DNA of 64,000 nt. It comes from Thermohalobaculum sp039184865 (lineage in GTDB: Bacteria > Pseudomonadota > Alphaproteobacteria > Rhodobacterales > Rhodobacteraceae). Where the stretch lies: assembly GCA_039184865.1 (NCBI GenBank), contig JBCDAV010000011.1:103214-167213 (forward strand), written 5' to 3'. Shown here piece by piece: positions 35,966 to 46,000 of this stretch (position 1 is its first letter; each line of letters starts with the position of its first letter). A program made the translations under genes and the position numbers. The notes beneath the pieces were generated by a model. It ran no database searches, was not told the origin of the DNA, and was given only the letters and a program-made list of their open reading frames with translations.

Positions 35966-36841
35966 TCAGCTGTTTCGGAAGTCGGCCAGGGCCGCTGTCA
36001 GGCGATCAAGGTTTTCAGATGTGTAAGCGGCGTAGTCGAAATCGATCTCCGAGTGCAGTTCCGATGTCATCGACCAGAGCGTTTCGCGCATCAGAGAGAC
36101 GCACTTCATCGCCTGGAAGGCCCGCCGGTAGGGATCGGGATCGGCGGCGTAGTACTGTTCGAGAACCGCGCGTTCCTGCGCCTCGGACAACTCATTGTTT
36201 CCCGCCAGCCCGGCGAGGTCGAAGAGCGGTGTGTTGTAGCCGCCATACTCCCAGTCGATCAGCCAGAGCTGAGTGCCGTCATCCAGGATGTTGGCGGCGA
36301 GAAGGTCGTTGTGACCGATCACGAGGTCCACTCGCCCAACCGCCGCCAGGAGCCGATCCTGTTCGGCCATAAGATCCGCCAGCTTGGCGGCATGTGCAGA
36401 GCCTTCGGCCATCAAGCGTGTTACGTAGGTGCGGTTTATCTGAAACGGCCAGAAGGCGAGCACCGGACCGGTCAAGTGCTGACCAAGACCACGGTGGGTG
36501 CGTCCGATCAGATCGACGATCCTGGGCAGGTTTGCCGGGTCGCGCACATCGGCTTCCTCGAAAGTCCTGGCGTTCAGGAACGCGAGCACCAGAACGCCGG
36601 GTTCGTGGTGGACAACCTCGGGTGCTACGCCCAAGGCACAAGCCGCTCGGCTGAGCGCCAATTCGTTCCAGCGCATGACGCCGTGTTCGGGAATGTCCTC
36701 TCCGAGCCGGACGACATAGTCCTTCCCGGCATCCGTGACGCGAAGATTGACGTTTGTAATCCCGCCACTGATCGGTGTGATCGTGGTCACGTCAGAGAAG
36801 CATTTTAGGCCTGCAACGCGGTCGTTCACGCTATTGCTCAT
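35966..36841 (-). CDS. choline/ethanolamine-kinase-like phosphotransferase (APH fold)
   Basis: 291-aa kinase-like protein. Brenner-type catalytic loop His177-Asn178-Asp179 with Asn184 (GHNDLLAANIL) and the metal-binding Asp196 in LIDWEYGGYN match choline kinases. The N-lobe has SGGITNVNLRV, the nucleotide loop. ATG 36841 follows GGGGAG. Abuts the dimethylglycine-dehydrogenase-like gene without spacing, so it belongs to the same transcript. A choline-like amino-alcohol is the simplest substrate guess, but a kinase step before demethylation is not part of any pathway I know. Confidence 0.82.
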   Translation of the reverse strand: MSNSVNDRVAGLKCFSDVTTITPISGGITNVNLRVTDAGKDYVVRLGEDIPEHGVMRWNELALSRAACALGVAPEVVHHEPGVLVLAFLNARTFEEADVRDPANLPRIVDLIGRTHRGLGQHLTGPVLAFWPFQINRTYVTRLMAEGSAHAAKLADLMAEQDRLLAAVGRVDLVIGHNDLLAANILDDGTQLWLIDWEYGGYNTPLFDLAGLAGNNELSEAQERAVLEQYYAADPDPYRRAFQAMKCVSLMRETLWSMTSELHSEIDFDYAAYTSENLDRLTAALADFRNS

Positions 36842-37015
36842 CTGCTCCCCACGGCGCGGATAGTTCGGGGTGTGTGATTGCCGGTTTTACGCTGCATCTT
36901 TGAAGGATTGCCGGTTCGAGGATCAATGGCAAGCGCAACCCACGCGTAGCGGTTGGTCCGCATGGGCCTACGATTTTCCTGATCGCTCGCGTGCGGACGG
37001 AAGACGCGCCGCTCT

Positions 37016-38779
37016 TCACATGACTTGGATCGGCACGAAGATCAGCGCCGCACCGATAATGAGGAGGCCGATCCTTGCTGAAGCGCCGAGGCGATGGATG
37101 ACCGCATAGGAAATGGCAGCCAATCCGAGGCCGACCTTCAGGGCAGCCGTCAAGGCCATCACGGGGGAGTCATTCAATGCAATCAGGGAAGGATTGGCAA
37201 TCATACCGAGCGGGATGATGTAGAGGCCGACGCCGAGCGCCATGGCGTAAAGAGCCACACGCAACCAGTTCTCACCAACCATTCCGGCCGCAATGAAAAC
37301 GGCGCCGCAGACGGGCGGCGTGATCGTGCTGAGCAGTGCGAACCAGAAAATGAAGAGATGTGCCTGCAGGGGATCGAGACCGAGCTTGATCAGCGCCGGT
37401 CCCGCGACGGATACGCAGATGACATACGCCGCCGTTGTCGGAACCTCCATGCCGAGGATCAGGCAAGCAAGTGCAGTCAACAGCAGCGACGGCCACAGGA
37501 GGCCACCGGATCCAGACATGATCAGCGACGTGATCTTGACGCCCAGCCCCGTGATCGAAAGTACACCGATGACGATCGAGGCACAGAGTATGATCGAGGC
37601 GATCATCGCGACCTGCCGCCCGGCGGTGAGACAGGCTTGTTCGGCTCGGAGAAGTGTGCGGCGCCAGTCCAAGGTAAGCCGGGCATCCACAGCCAGCATC
37701 ATGGCACCGGTCAGGATCGCGAGCGCCGCCGCGTATTGGGGCGTGAGACGTGCGCCGAACATTCCCCACATCAGGACCCCGAAAGGTACGAGGAAAAACG
37801 CGGCCGTGATGGCGACGGTTCGTCGTTCGGGGCGGTCTTCCGCGTCCATCGGAGGCAGATCATGGCGTCCGGCGAAGGCATTGATTCCGATCCAGACCGC
37901 GAAGAAGTAGAGGATTGCTGGCAGAAGTGCAGCGGCCATGATCTCGACGTACGGGACGCCCGTGAGTTCGACCATGACGAACGCACCTGCCCCCATCAAC
38001 GGCGGCATGATCTGCCCGCCGGATGACGCGACAGCCTCGACCGCGCCGGCCATCCGCTTTGGATATCCCAGCTTGGTCATGGTTGGCAGCGTGATCGCGC
38101 CGGTTGAAGCCACGTTTGCCGAGGCTGAACCGGAAATCGAACCGAACAGCGCCGACGACAGCACGGAAACCTTGGCGGCGCCCCCCTTCAGGCGTCCGGC
38201 TGCGGCCATGGCGATGTTCATGAAGCCCTGACCGGCCTCTCCTGCGTTCAGGACGGCGCCAAAGATCACGAAGACCGCGACGACGTTCACCGAAACACCG
38301 GTCAGACTCCCCCAGATTCCGCCTTCTGCGATGGTCAACGTGCCGAGGAAAGATGCGATCGGCGTGCCTGAATGGCCAAACTCGCCCGGGATATGCTGGC
38401 CCGAAAGACCGTAGGCCAGAGCCAATCCCGCAATTACAGGCAGCGGCCAGCCTATTGCGCGGCGCGCGGCCTCAAGCACCACGACGATCAGAGCTATCGC
38501 GACGCCGATCTGAAAGTCGCCTTCGAGAAATCCGTACTGATCGCTCAGCTTATCCTGATGCCACGCAATCCAGAGAGAGGCCGCGATCCCGACTGCGGCC
38601 AGCGCCCATCCGCTCGCACGCGCGGTCCGTCCCTCTGCCGCGAGGATCAGCACCCACGGCAACGCCAGTGCGAGGTGCAGGGGTCGTGCGATCAGATTGG
38701 GCACAAGGCCAGAGAAGATCAGGCCGATGTGAAACACGATCGTGGTGAGCCCAAGGCTAGCCCAGATGATCCGCGCCAT
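37016..38779 (-). CDS. TAXI-type TRAP transporter fused permease (DctQ-DctM)
   Basis: 587-aa membrane protein with about 14-16 hydrophobic helices. It combines the small and large TRAP permease parts in one chain, as usual for TAXI systems; GSISGSASANVASTGAITLPTM and GGQIMPPLMGAGAFVMVELTGVPY are the typical segments. Partner binding protein is encoded 43 bases upstream. TAXI systems import organic acids or amino-acid-like solutes; context suggests an N-methylated amine or amino acid. Confidence 0.92.
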   Translation of the reverse strand: MARIIWASLGLTTIVFHIGLIFSGLVPNLIARPLHLALALPWVLILAAEGRTARASGWALAAVGIAASLWIAWHQDKLSDQYGFLEGDFQIGVAIALIVVVLEAARRAIGWPLPVIAGLALAYGLSGQHIPGEFGHSGTPIASFLGTLTIAEGGIWGSLTGVSVNVVAVFVIFGAVLNAGEAGQGFMNIAMAAAGRLKGGAAKVSVLSSALFGSISGSASANVASTGAITLPTMTKLGYPKRMAGAVEAVASSGGQIMPPLMGAGAFVMVELTGVPYVEIMAAALLPAILYFFAVWIGINAFAGRHDLPPMDAEDRPERRTVAITAAFFLVPFGVLMWGMFGARLTPQYAAALAILTGAMMLAVDARLTLDWRRTLLRAEQACLTAGRQVAMIASIILCASIVIGVLSITGLGVKITSLIMSGSGGLLWPSLLLTALACLILGMEVPTTAAYVICVSVAGPALIKLGLDPLQAHLFIFWFALLSTITPPVCGAVFIAAGMVGENWLRVALYAMALGVGLYIIPLGMIANPSLIALNDSPVMALTAALKVGLGLAAISYAVIHRLGASARIGLLIIGAALIFVPIQVM

Positions 38780-38822
38780 ATCGAAGCGTCAGCGCAGGAT
38801 CGATCTTACCCTCCGATCAGAC

Positions 38823-39782
38823 TCACTTCTGTGCGTCTGTGAGTGCGACCCCGGCTTCTTCATAGTAACGGACCGCGCCCGGATGGATCTTCCCGGTTAT
38901 GTTCTCCATCAGACCGGCATTCACTCCGTTCCACCACGCTGCATCCGCGCCCATAGCCGCCTTCTGCTCCCAATAGGTCTTCGTCAGCGCATAAGCCGTG
39001 TCTTCATCCATTGCGGTGGTCGTGTAGGCGACCACTGGCAACGACGTCGTCGTGATCGGCGCGTCCTGTCCCGCATAGGTCCCCGCAGGGATTACGAGCT
39101 TCGTGCGCTTGGTCTTTGCGATCTGATCATCGCTGAGCGAGAGCACCGTTACGCCAGTCGATGCCGCTGCCTCGATAACATTCGGAGCCGGGAATGACCC
39201 CGCGGTCACGAAGCCGTCGATCTGGCCATTCTTCAACGCAGGAACAGCGTTCGAGAGCTCAACGTCTGCGAGGTCGACCTTGCCCTCAAGCCCGAAAAGC
39301 CCAAGGTACTTCGCACCTTCGCGTGCACCGAACGATCCTTTGCCGATCAGGACTTTCTTACCTTCGAGCCCGGCGAAATCCGTCACACCGCTGTCGGCGC
39401 GCATCACGAAGTGCATGGTCAGCGACGGGATCGGGAAAAGCGCGCGGATCTCGTCGAATTTCGGGTCGCTCTTGCCCTCAAACATCGCCTTTCCGCCCTG
39501 TGCCAGACGAACAAGCACGGGCGGCGTGGTGAAGACGTAGTCGCCGCCACGGGCGCGCGCCTCCATCACGTTCTGCACGGAACCCTGGCTCTCCTCGACC
39601 GTGACGATGATGTCGCCGTCAGTGCCGGCCTTCATGGCTTCGGAGATCTGCACTGCCATCTGGTAGTAGGACGAGGTCGATTTGGCGGACTTGTAAGTTA
39701 CGCGCGTCTCGGCCTGCGCCGCGAGTGCGGCGACGGCGGCTCCCAGAAGCCCGGTTGCCAGTGCTCGAATGAACATCTTCAT
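38823..39782 (-). CDS. TAXI-family TRAP transporter solute-binding protein
   Basis: 319-aa periplasmic protein. Signal peptide with cleavage after Ala24 (AQA|E), then the TAXI-type start YKSAKSTSSYYQMA. Other family parts are QGSVQNVMEARARGGDYVF and GSFGAREGAKYLG. ATG 39782 follows GGGAGAGAG; ATG 39776 is two codons later. First gene of the operon permease-kinase-demethylase. Confidence 0.92.
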   Translation of the reverse strand: MKMFIRALATGLLGAAVAALAAQAETRVTYKSAKSTSSYYQMAVQISEAMKAGTDGDIIVTVEESQGSVQNVMEARARGGDYVFTTPPVLVRLAQGGKAMFEGKSDPKFDEIRALFPIPSLTMHFVMRADSGVTDFAGLEGKKVLIGKGSFGAREGAKYLGLFGLEGKVDLADVELSNAVPALKNGQIDGFVTAGSFPAPNVIEAAASTGVTVLSLSDDQIAKTKRTKLVIPAGTYAGQDAPITTTSLPVVAYTTTAMDEDTAYALTKTYWEQKAAMGADAAWWNGVNAGLMENITGKIHPGAVRYYEEAGVALTDAQK

Positions 39783-40265
39783 GTCTCTCTCCCGATCGGA
39801 CTTATTTTCCTATGAGTCTGTCCATGCTTAGCCGACACGGCGCGGATTCTAGAAGCGCAAACCGAGGATGGGTGGTTGATTTGGCCCGAGCCGATAGAGG
39901 CTCACCGTCGGGAAGGCATCGCGGTGTGGTCAACAAAGGCTGCGGGTGAGGCGTTCGATTGGCTGGCGGCGCGAATTGCCGTCAGTCCGCATCCGGTAGA
40001 TCTGGAATGGTGTTCGCTTGGGAGGATTTCGTGCGAAGAGCCGCCTTTCTGAAAGATGAGATCTGATTCACCCAAGATACCTTGTTCGAGCTTAGGTCTT
40101 GATGCGCATAAGCAGCTCCAAAAGTTCGATAGGATCTTTCGACAACAGGACCGAGGTCCTGATAAAGCCTCTAAGAAAGTGGCTCCGGATCCACTGGCGG
40201 CTCGCGAAAGCGTGAATCAGGTTTGGAGACTCTGTTACTCTCGAAAGTCTGGATAATGCCCAACA
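39783..40265. other. intergenic region with one perfect inverted repeat
   Basis: 483 bases upstream of the TAXI operon and downstream of the HemS-like gene. CAGGACC-GA-GGTCCTG (40146-40161) is a perfect 7-base inverted repeat with a 2-base centre, too tight for a hairpin terminator and more like a protein site. The 66-codon ORF at 40056 has no family features. Confidence 0.45.
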
Positions 40266-41237
40266 CTACTCGGTAGACCGCTCTCTGATCGAAAGAACGA
40301 GTTCACTCCAAACGGAGCTCGCAAGCATTTCATCTCGCGACAATATCGCCCTTGGAGTTGATCCGTCGTCGTATATCTCGAGTTGCCACTCGTCGCGGAT
40401 CTGAACGGCGCGCAGCGACTTGATCGCGCGCATGTCCAGATTGAAGACGCCCGTCGCGGTATTCATGAAAACCAATGATCCGCGCATCGCAAACGACAGG
40501 ACAGGGCCCCGGTCGGCCTGGGCAACCGAAAGCTCGGCGACAATACGAGTGAAAGGCGTGCGTGTGCCCGCGAGATGCTCGATGAAAAACGGCAGAACGC
40601 GCGGATCAAGAAAACGGACGCGCCCAGTTTGAGACCTGTGTAGCGCCACGCCTCGACCGGCACCGCGATCGCTGACGAGAGCATTGATCAGGTCCTCGAA
40701 CCCTCCCTCGTCGGCAATCCTCCGCATCTCTCGCGCTGCGCAGAGCGAAACCACGTTGTCCGGTTTCGCGCGTTTGTTAGATATCCGGGCGTAAGTCTCA
40801 CGGTCCTCTCTCTCGCCAAATGACATGGCGAGCATTTCGTCGTTCGGCGAGCGGACCATCACCTTGTGCTGGATTCTCCCGTCTGCGTCGGCGAAGCAAA
40901 GCGTCCGGTGAAATCCTGTCTGCTGATCGTGTTCGCTCCGGTATATCCGAAGGCCGGTGCGTTCACCGAAGCGAACGTTCACATATCCTTCGGAGATACG
41001 CCATTGCCGCGCAGCAGAATGACCCGTGGCGACGGCGCCGCGGCTCACGATCAGCGCGCAATCATTACCTGTTGTGAAAAGTGCATCATCGAAGCACTCG
41101 GCCGCCTCGGTCAGCGTCTCGAGATCGGCATTCAGCTCTACGACCCTGACACGACGAGAGAGTTCCGTGAGCGTCGCTGGAAATTCCGAGAGGCTGCGGC
41201 AGGTGCAGTTCGGGTTCGGACAGATACCTCGGGGCAT
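40266..41237 (-). CDS. divergent HemS/ChuS-like haem-utilisation protein
   Basis: 323-aa protein with two weakly similar halves arranged like haemin-degrading factors HemS/ChuS. In the first half LNADLETL, then TTGNDCALIVSRG, YVNVRFGERTGLRIYR and LCFADADGRIQHKVMVRS follow the family order. In the second half VLPFFIEHLAGTRTPF, VLSFAMRGSLVFMNTATGVFNLDM and WQLEIYDDG do so. HemS proteins bind haem and some break it with electrons from a diflavin reductase. Unusual is the N-terminal Cys6-x4-Cys11-x-Cys13. AGGAGG precedes ATG 41237 and overlaps the stop of the diflavin reductase gene. Identification rests on pattern memory and is moderate. Confidence 0.5.
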   Translation of the reverse strand: MPRGICPNPNCTCRSLSEFPATLTELSRRVRVVELNADLETLTEAAECFDDALFTTGNDCALIVSRGAVATGHSAARQWRISEGYVNVRFGERTGLRIYRSEHDQQTGFHRTLCFADADGRIQHKVMVRSPNDEMLAMSFGEREDRETYARISNKRAKPDNVVSLCAAREMRRIADEGGFEDLINALVSDRGAGRGVALHRSQTGRVRFLDPRVLPFFIEHLAGTRTPFTRIVAELSVAQADRGPVLSFAMRGSLVFMNTATGVFNLDMRAIKSLRAVQIRDEWQLEIYDDGSTPRAILSRDEMLASSVWSELVLSIRERSTE

Positions 41238-41245
41238 GCGCCCTC

Positions 41246-42997
41246 CTAGTATACGTCCCGCACATAGCGTTTCTCACGCTTGAGGCGGTTCACGTAATCG
41301 GTTGCCGCCTCGGGCGTCATGCTGCCCTGGGTTTCAATGATTTTATGCAGTGTCGTGTCCACGTCCTTGGCCATGCGGGTTGCATCGCCGCAAACATAGA
41401 AGTGGCCACCTTGTTCCAGAGCCGCGAACAAATCCTTACCGTTCTCAAGCATGCGGTTCTGTACGTAGATCTTCTGTGCCTGATCCCGCGAGAACGCGAG
41501 GTCCAGCCGGGACAACAGGCCGGATGCGCTCATCTCGGCCAACTCGTCCTGATAGATGAAATCGCACGCGCGGCGCTGGTCTCCGAAGAACAGCCAATTG
41601 GTCCCGGTCGCGCCACGCTCGCGGCGCTCCTCCAGGAAAGCGCGGAAAGGTGCGATTCCGGTGCCTGGACCGACCATGACCATCGGGACGGAGTCGTCCT
41701 CGGGCACACGGAAGCTCTTGTTCGGCGACATGAAGATGCCGGCCTGTGTCCCTTCCGGTACGTGATCAGCCAAAAATGTCGAGCAGACGCCTCGATGCTC
41801 GCGTCCGGTTTCCATCCATCGCACGGCGGCGACGGTGAGGTGTACCTCGCCCGGATGTGCGTTCGGACTGGAACTGATCGAATAAGCGCGGTGCTGCAAC
41901 GGCTTCAGCCAGCCCACGAATGTGTCGGCGTCGACCTGAAGATCCGGATTGAGGTTCAGCAGATCCAGCGCGTCCTTGCCCCAGAGGAAAGCTTCCAGCG
42001 CCTCCTTGTCTCCATTGACCAATACGTGGCTCAGTTCATCGTCGCCAGCCCGCGCCTCCACCGCTGCGATGAGATCCTTCGACGGCGTCATGATTTCAAA
42101 GCGTGTCCGCAGCAATTCGCCGAGCGGCATGTCGTGGCCATCGATCGCCGTGTCGGCGCTCACGCCCAGACGGGTCAGAAAAGCATCGACCAGATCCGGC
42201 GAATTCACCGGCATCACGCCGAGTGCATCGCCAGCTTCGTAGGTCATGCCGCTGTCGCCCAGATCGAAGGCTATATGGCGTATTTCCTTGGCCGAGTCTG
42301 CGCCCGACAAAAGGTGGTTGTCGACGACCTGAGACGGATAGGGGTTTTTGCGGCCCCACTGCGATTTCTTCCTTGCGGGCGCTGCCTCGACTTCCGCAAC
42401 CGCGGCTCCGCCGGGACCGGCCTCGGGGATCGCATCCGCGAGCCAGCTGCTGGCAGCATCTTCGAAGTCGACATCGCAGTCGACCCGGGCTGCCAGCCGC
42501 TTTGCGCCGAGCTGTTCGAGCCGCGTGTCGATCACTTTGCCAGCCTGGCAAAACATCTCGTAAGAGGTGTCGCCGAGCGCAAGAACGCCGTAGTTCAGAG
42601 TCTCGAGACGTGGCGCCGTGCTCGCCGACAGGGCTTCCCAGAACATGTGCGCGTTGTCTGGCATCTCGCCTTCGCCATAGGTCGACACGACGAAGATGGC
42701 ATTCTCCATCACCGCGAGTTGCTCCATGTCTACGGCGTCCATCTCCTCGATACGCGGCGCAAATCCCTTGGTGCGCGCCAGCGCGGCCGCGTCGTTCGCG
42801 ACCTCTTCGGAGTTGCCGGTCTGTGTCCCATAGAGGATGTGCAGCGTTTTGGCGCCGACCTGATCGGCGTCGGCGACCACCGCGCCCGGCAGACCCACTA
42901 TGGCCTGTTGCGCCTGAACTCCGGCGAGGAATCCGGCGAGCCAGACCCGCTGGTCGGCATTGAACGGCGCGTCCGAGGGGATGTAGGGCATATTCAT
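41246..42997 (-). CDS. CysJ-like NADPH diflavin reductase
   Basis: 583-aa FMN/FAD reductase. A flavodoxin domain (about residues 48-195; GTQTGNSEE, STYGEGEMPD, ALGDTSYEMFC) is followed by the FAD domain (AYSISSSP, HRGVCSTFLAD) and an NADPH domain (MVGPGTGIAPFRAFL, FFGDQRR, YVCGD), ending in Tyr as in CysJ. It is related to the flavoprotein of sulfite reductase and to cytochrome P450 reductase. No sulfite-reductase haemoprotein is nearby. It starts 17 bases after the glutamate-synthase-like gene and ends 8 bases before the HemS-like gene, so one of these is its probable electron acceptor. Confidence 0.9.
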   Translation of the reverse strand: MNMPYIPSDAPFNADQRVWLAGFLAGVQAQQAIVGLPGAVVADADQVGAKTLHILYGTQTGNSEEVANDAAALARTKGFAPRIEEMDAVDMEQLAVMENAIFVVSTYGEGEMPDNAHMFWEALSASTAPRLETLNYGVLALGDTSYEMFCQAGKVIDTRLEQLGAKRLAARVDCDVDFEDAASSWLADAIPEAGPGGAAVAEVEAAPARKKSQWGRKNPYPSQVVDNHLLSGADSAKEIRHIAFDLGDSGMTYEAGDALGVMPVNSPDLVDAFLTRLGVSADTAIDGHDMPLGELLRTRFEIMTPSKDLIAAVEARAGDDELSHVLVNGDKEALEAFLWGKDALDLLNLNPDLQVDADTFVGWLKPLQHRAYSISSSPNAHPGEVHLTVAAVRWMETGREHRGVCSTFLADHVPEGTQAGIFMSPNKSFRVPEDDSVPMVMVGPGTGIAPFRAFLEERRERGATGTNWLFFGDQRRACDFIYQDELAEMSASGLLSRLDLAFSRDQAQKIYVQNRMLENGKDLFAALEQGGHFYVCGDATRMAKDVDTTLHKIIETQGSMTPEAATDYVNRLKREKRYVRDVY

Positions 42998-43014
42998 GTG
43001 CAGCGCCGCCGCCT

Positions 43015-46000
43015 TTATTCCGCTGCCGTGCGTGCCACGAGATCGGGCAGCGCGTTCTGGCTGAACAGTTGATCAAAGCTCGGGATAGTTCCGAGGGCTT
43101 CCCGGTTCTTGGCGCTCTGGTGCAGGATCCACGAATACGTGCCGGGACTGTCCATGCTGAGAATATTTCGCATCGAAAGCGTCCGTTTGAAGTCCATCAG
43201 ACGCTTGTGGGCGACCAGCGTGGCGAGCCCGGCCTCATCGTATCCGTCGATCGCCTGCTTGGCGTGCTTGGCAAGGCCGCTCATCAGGCTGAAATCTTCG
43301 GTCAGGATCAGGTTGCGCGCAGCCGCGTCCAGAGCAATGCGGTCGGCACCCGCGCCGAGCCGCTTGGCCGCCAGCGCCTGCGCCATCTCCAGCACCGTGT
43401 AGCTGTTCAGCAGGCGGTACATGTCCTGTCCATCGGTGTCGCCGATACCCGGTGCGGCACCCCGCAGGATCGGATTCTGCCGCTTCCATGCAGCTTTGAG
43501 CTCGGCGATCTGATAACCGGCCAAAGCCGTCGACAATTCGTCGACGAGCTCCTTGCGCGATCGCGCCGCGAGGATCTCGTCGGCATCCTGATACTGCAGA
43601 AGCGCCTTCGGCATGATCCACGCAAAGTCGTTTTTCGCGGTCTCCCATTCAGCAAGCAGCGTTTTGGCCTTTTGTGAACCGGTCGCTTCAAAGTGCCATT
43701 CGAGCAATTGATGCACAGCGTCCCGATGGATCTCGGCCTGCGCGCTGCCATCGGTCAGTGTTCCCATGAACACGGAGTCCGCGCTCAGCATGCCGGGGAG
43801 CTTGCCTTCGGGATCGTACTGATAGGCGAAGCCGCCGGACATCCCGTTGCCGTAACCTTTGGAGAAGCCGCCGAGATTCAGGATCGCGCCGTTCGTCATG
43901 TACTCGGCGCAGAAATCTCCGACGCCTTCGACCACCGCAGTTGCGCCCGAGTTACGCACCGCGAACCGGTCGCCAGCTTCGCCCTCGATGAACGTCCGTC
44001 CACCGGTCGCGCCGAAGAGCGCGAAGTTTCCGATGAGCACATTCTCTGCGCTTTCGGGGCCGCCGGGCGAGCGTACGATGATCTCGCCACCGCAGGCACC
44101 CTTGCCGACACCATCGTTGCAGGTGCCCGTGTGCTCCATGACCATGCCGTCATTGCAGAACGCGCCGAAGCTTTGCCCCGCCGAGCCCTGGGTGACGACA
44201 CGGATCGCGCGATGGTCGAGGTAACGGCGCCCGCGACCGTCCTCGAACGCCGATGGCGGCAGAACGTCTACATCGTGATTGAGCATCCGCTCGATATCGA
44301 TCGCGAGTTGTCCGCCGACGGTCTTGTTGCAGTTGTTCAGGGGCGTGTTCGGGCGCAGTTCGATCGACGTCTCTTCGCCCGACATCAGGCGCGCGTTGAC
44401 CTGTTCGAGCAGAGCATCGTCGACAGCGAAGTCGCGCTCGAGATAGACCGGATCTTCCACCGGGTTCTCCGGCACGCAGGTCAACATCTCCCGCAGATTC
44501 AGCTTGCCCACCGAAGCCGGATGATCGAGCAGATGCAGGAGATCGGCGCGGCCACGAGCCTCGGCGAGGCTGTGAAGTCCGAGGCGTGCCAGGATCTCGC
44601 GAACTTCATGCGCGATGTTCAAAAGGTACTGCGCCAGTGCGCGCGGATCTCCGTCGAACACTTCCGGGTTCGTGGTCAGGCCCGCAGGGCATTTCACGTT
44701 GCAGTTCTTCGCCATGACGCATTTGAGCATCATCAGCGCGGTGGTGCCGAATTCGAAGCTGTCGCCGCCGAGCAAAGCGGCCTTCACCACATCCGAGCCG
44801 GTCTGCATCGCGCCTGAGCAGCGCAGAAGCACTTTCTGCCGTATGCCGTTGGCGCAGAGTGCCTGATGAACCTCGGCAATCCCGATCTCCGCTGCCCGGC
44901 CAGTATACTTCAGCGAGGTCACCGACGCCGCTCCGGTGCCGCCAGTACCGCCGGCAACGTTGATGACGTCGGCACCCGCCTTGGCTACGCCTACCGCGAT
45001 CGTGCCGATCCCCTCGGAACTCACGAGTTTGACGATGACACGCTTCCGCGCCGCTTTGCAGTCGTGGATCAACTGCGCGAGATCCTCGATGGAATACGTA
45101 TCATGGTGTGGTGGCGGGCTCACAAGCTCGACGCCGGGCGTTCCGCCGCGCGCAGCCGCGATCTCGACCGTCACTTTGGGGGCAGGCAACTGTCCGCCTT
45201 CCCCGGGCTTCGCGCCCTGACCGATCTTGATTTCCAATTCTTCGAGATTCGGATCGGCCAGATAACCCGCCCAGACGCCGAACCTGCCGGAGGCAAACTG
45301 CTTGATGCGGCTGGAGCGAATGGTGCCATAGCGGCTGATGTGCTCACCGCCTTCGCCGGAATTCGAAAGGCCGCCGACCATATTGGTGCCATGCGCAACA
45401 GCTTCGTGCGCAGTTGCAACGAGGGCTCCGTGCGACATGGCGCCGGATGTCAGCCGCGGGGTGATCTCGGATGCCGGCTGGACGTCTTCGAGCTTGACGC
45501 CCTTTGGCGCAGCGCGCAGGCGCGAAAGGTAATCCAGCGCCCAGCCCTTCGCTATCAGCTTCAGCGCGCCGCGCGTAACGAAGTGGCCCTGAACGTCGTC
45601 TCCGAAACGTTCGACCAAAGACTGAGCCAGCGCATCCAGGCGCCCGAGTTCCTTGCCTCTCGGCCCGGTCAGGCGCAGCAAGAACGAACCGTCCTCCTGG
45701 CGCTCGCAAGTCAGGCCACGAATGACGAAATCATTGTTGCCGGCGCGGTTGAACAGCATCATCTCGCGCTTGATATCTTCGACGGTGTCCTTGAACCGGA
45801 TATCTGCAGGAAACTCCAGAACATCGCGAAGCGCCGCGGGTCGGCGATGGCGTTCCTCCGCCATCAGGCGGCTGAAGTCGCGATAGCCGGGCGTTATCTG
45901 GAAACTGTCGATCTTGTCCTTGGACAGTTTCTCAAACGACGTGTTGACGTAGCCATCCTCGTTGATACCGAACGCGTCTTCCATCTGGCGCAGCGTCAAG

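Noticed and set aside
41345..43072. 575-codon plus-strand ORF opposite the diflavin reductase
   Set aside because: Antisense shadow; the minus strand shows complete flavodoxin, FAD and NADPH motifs.
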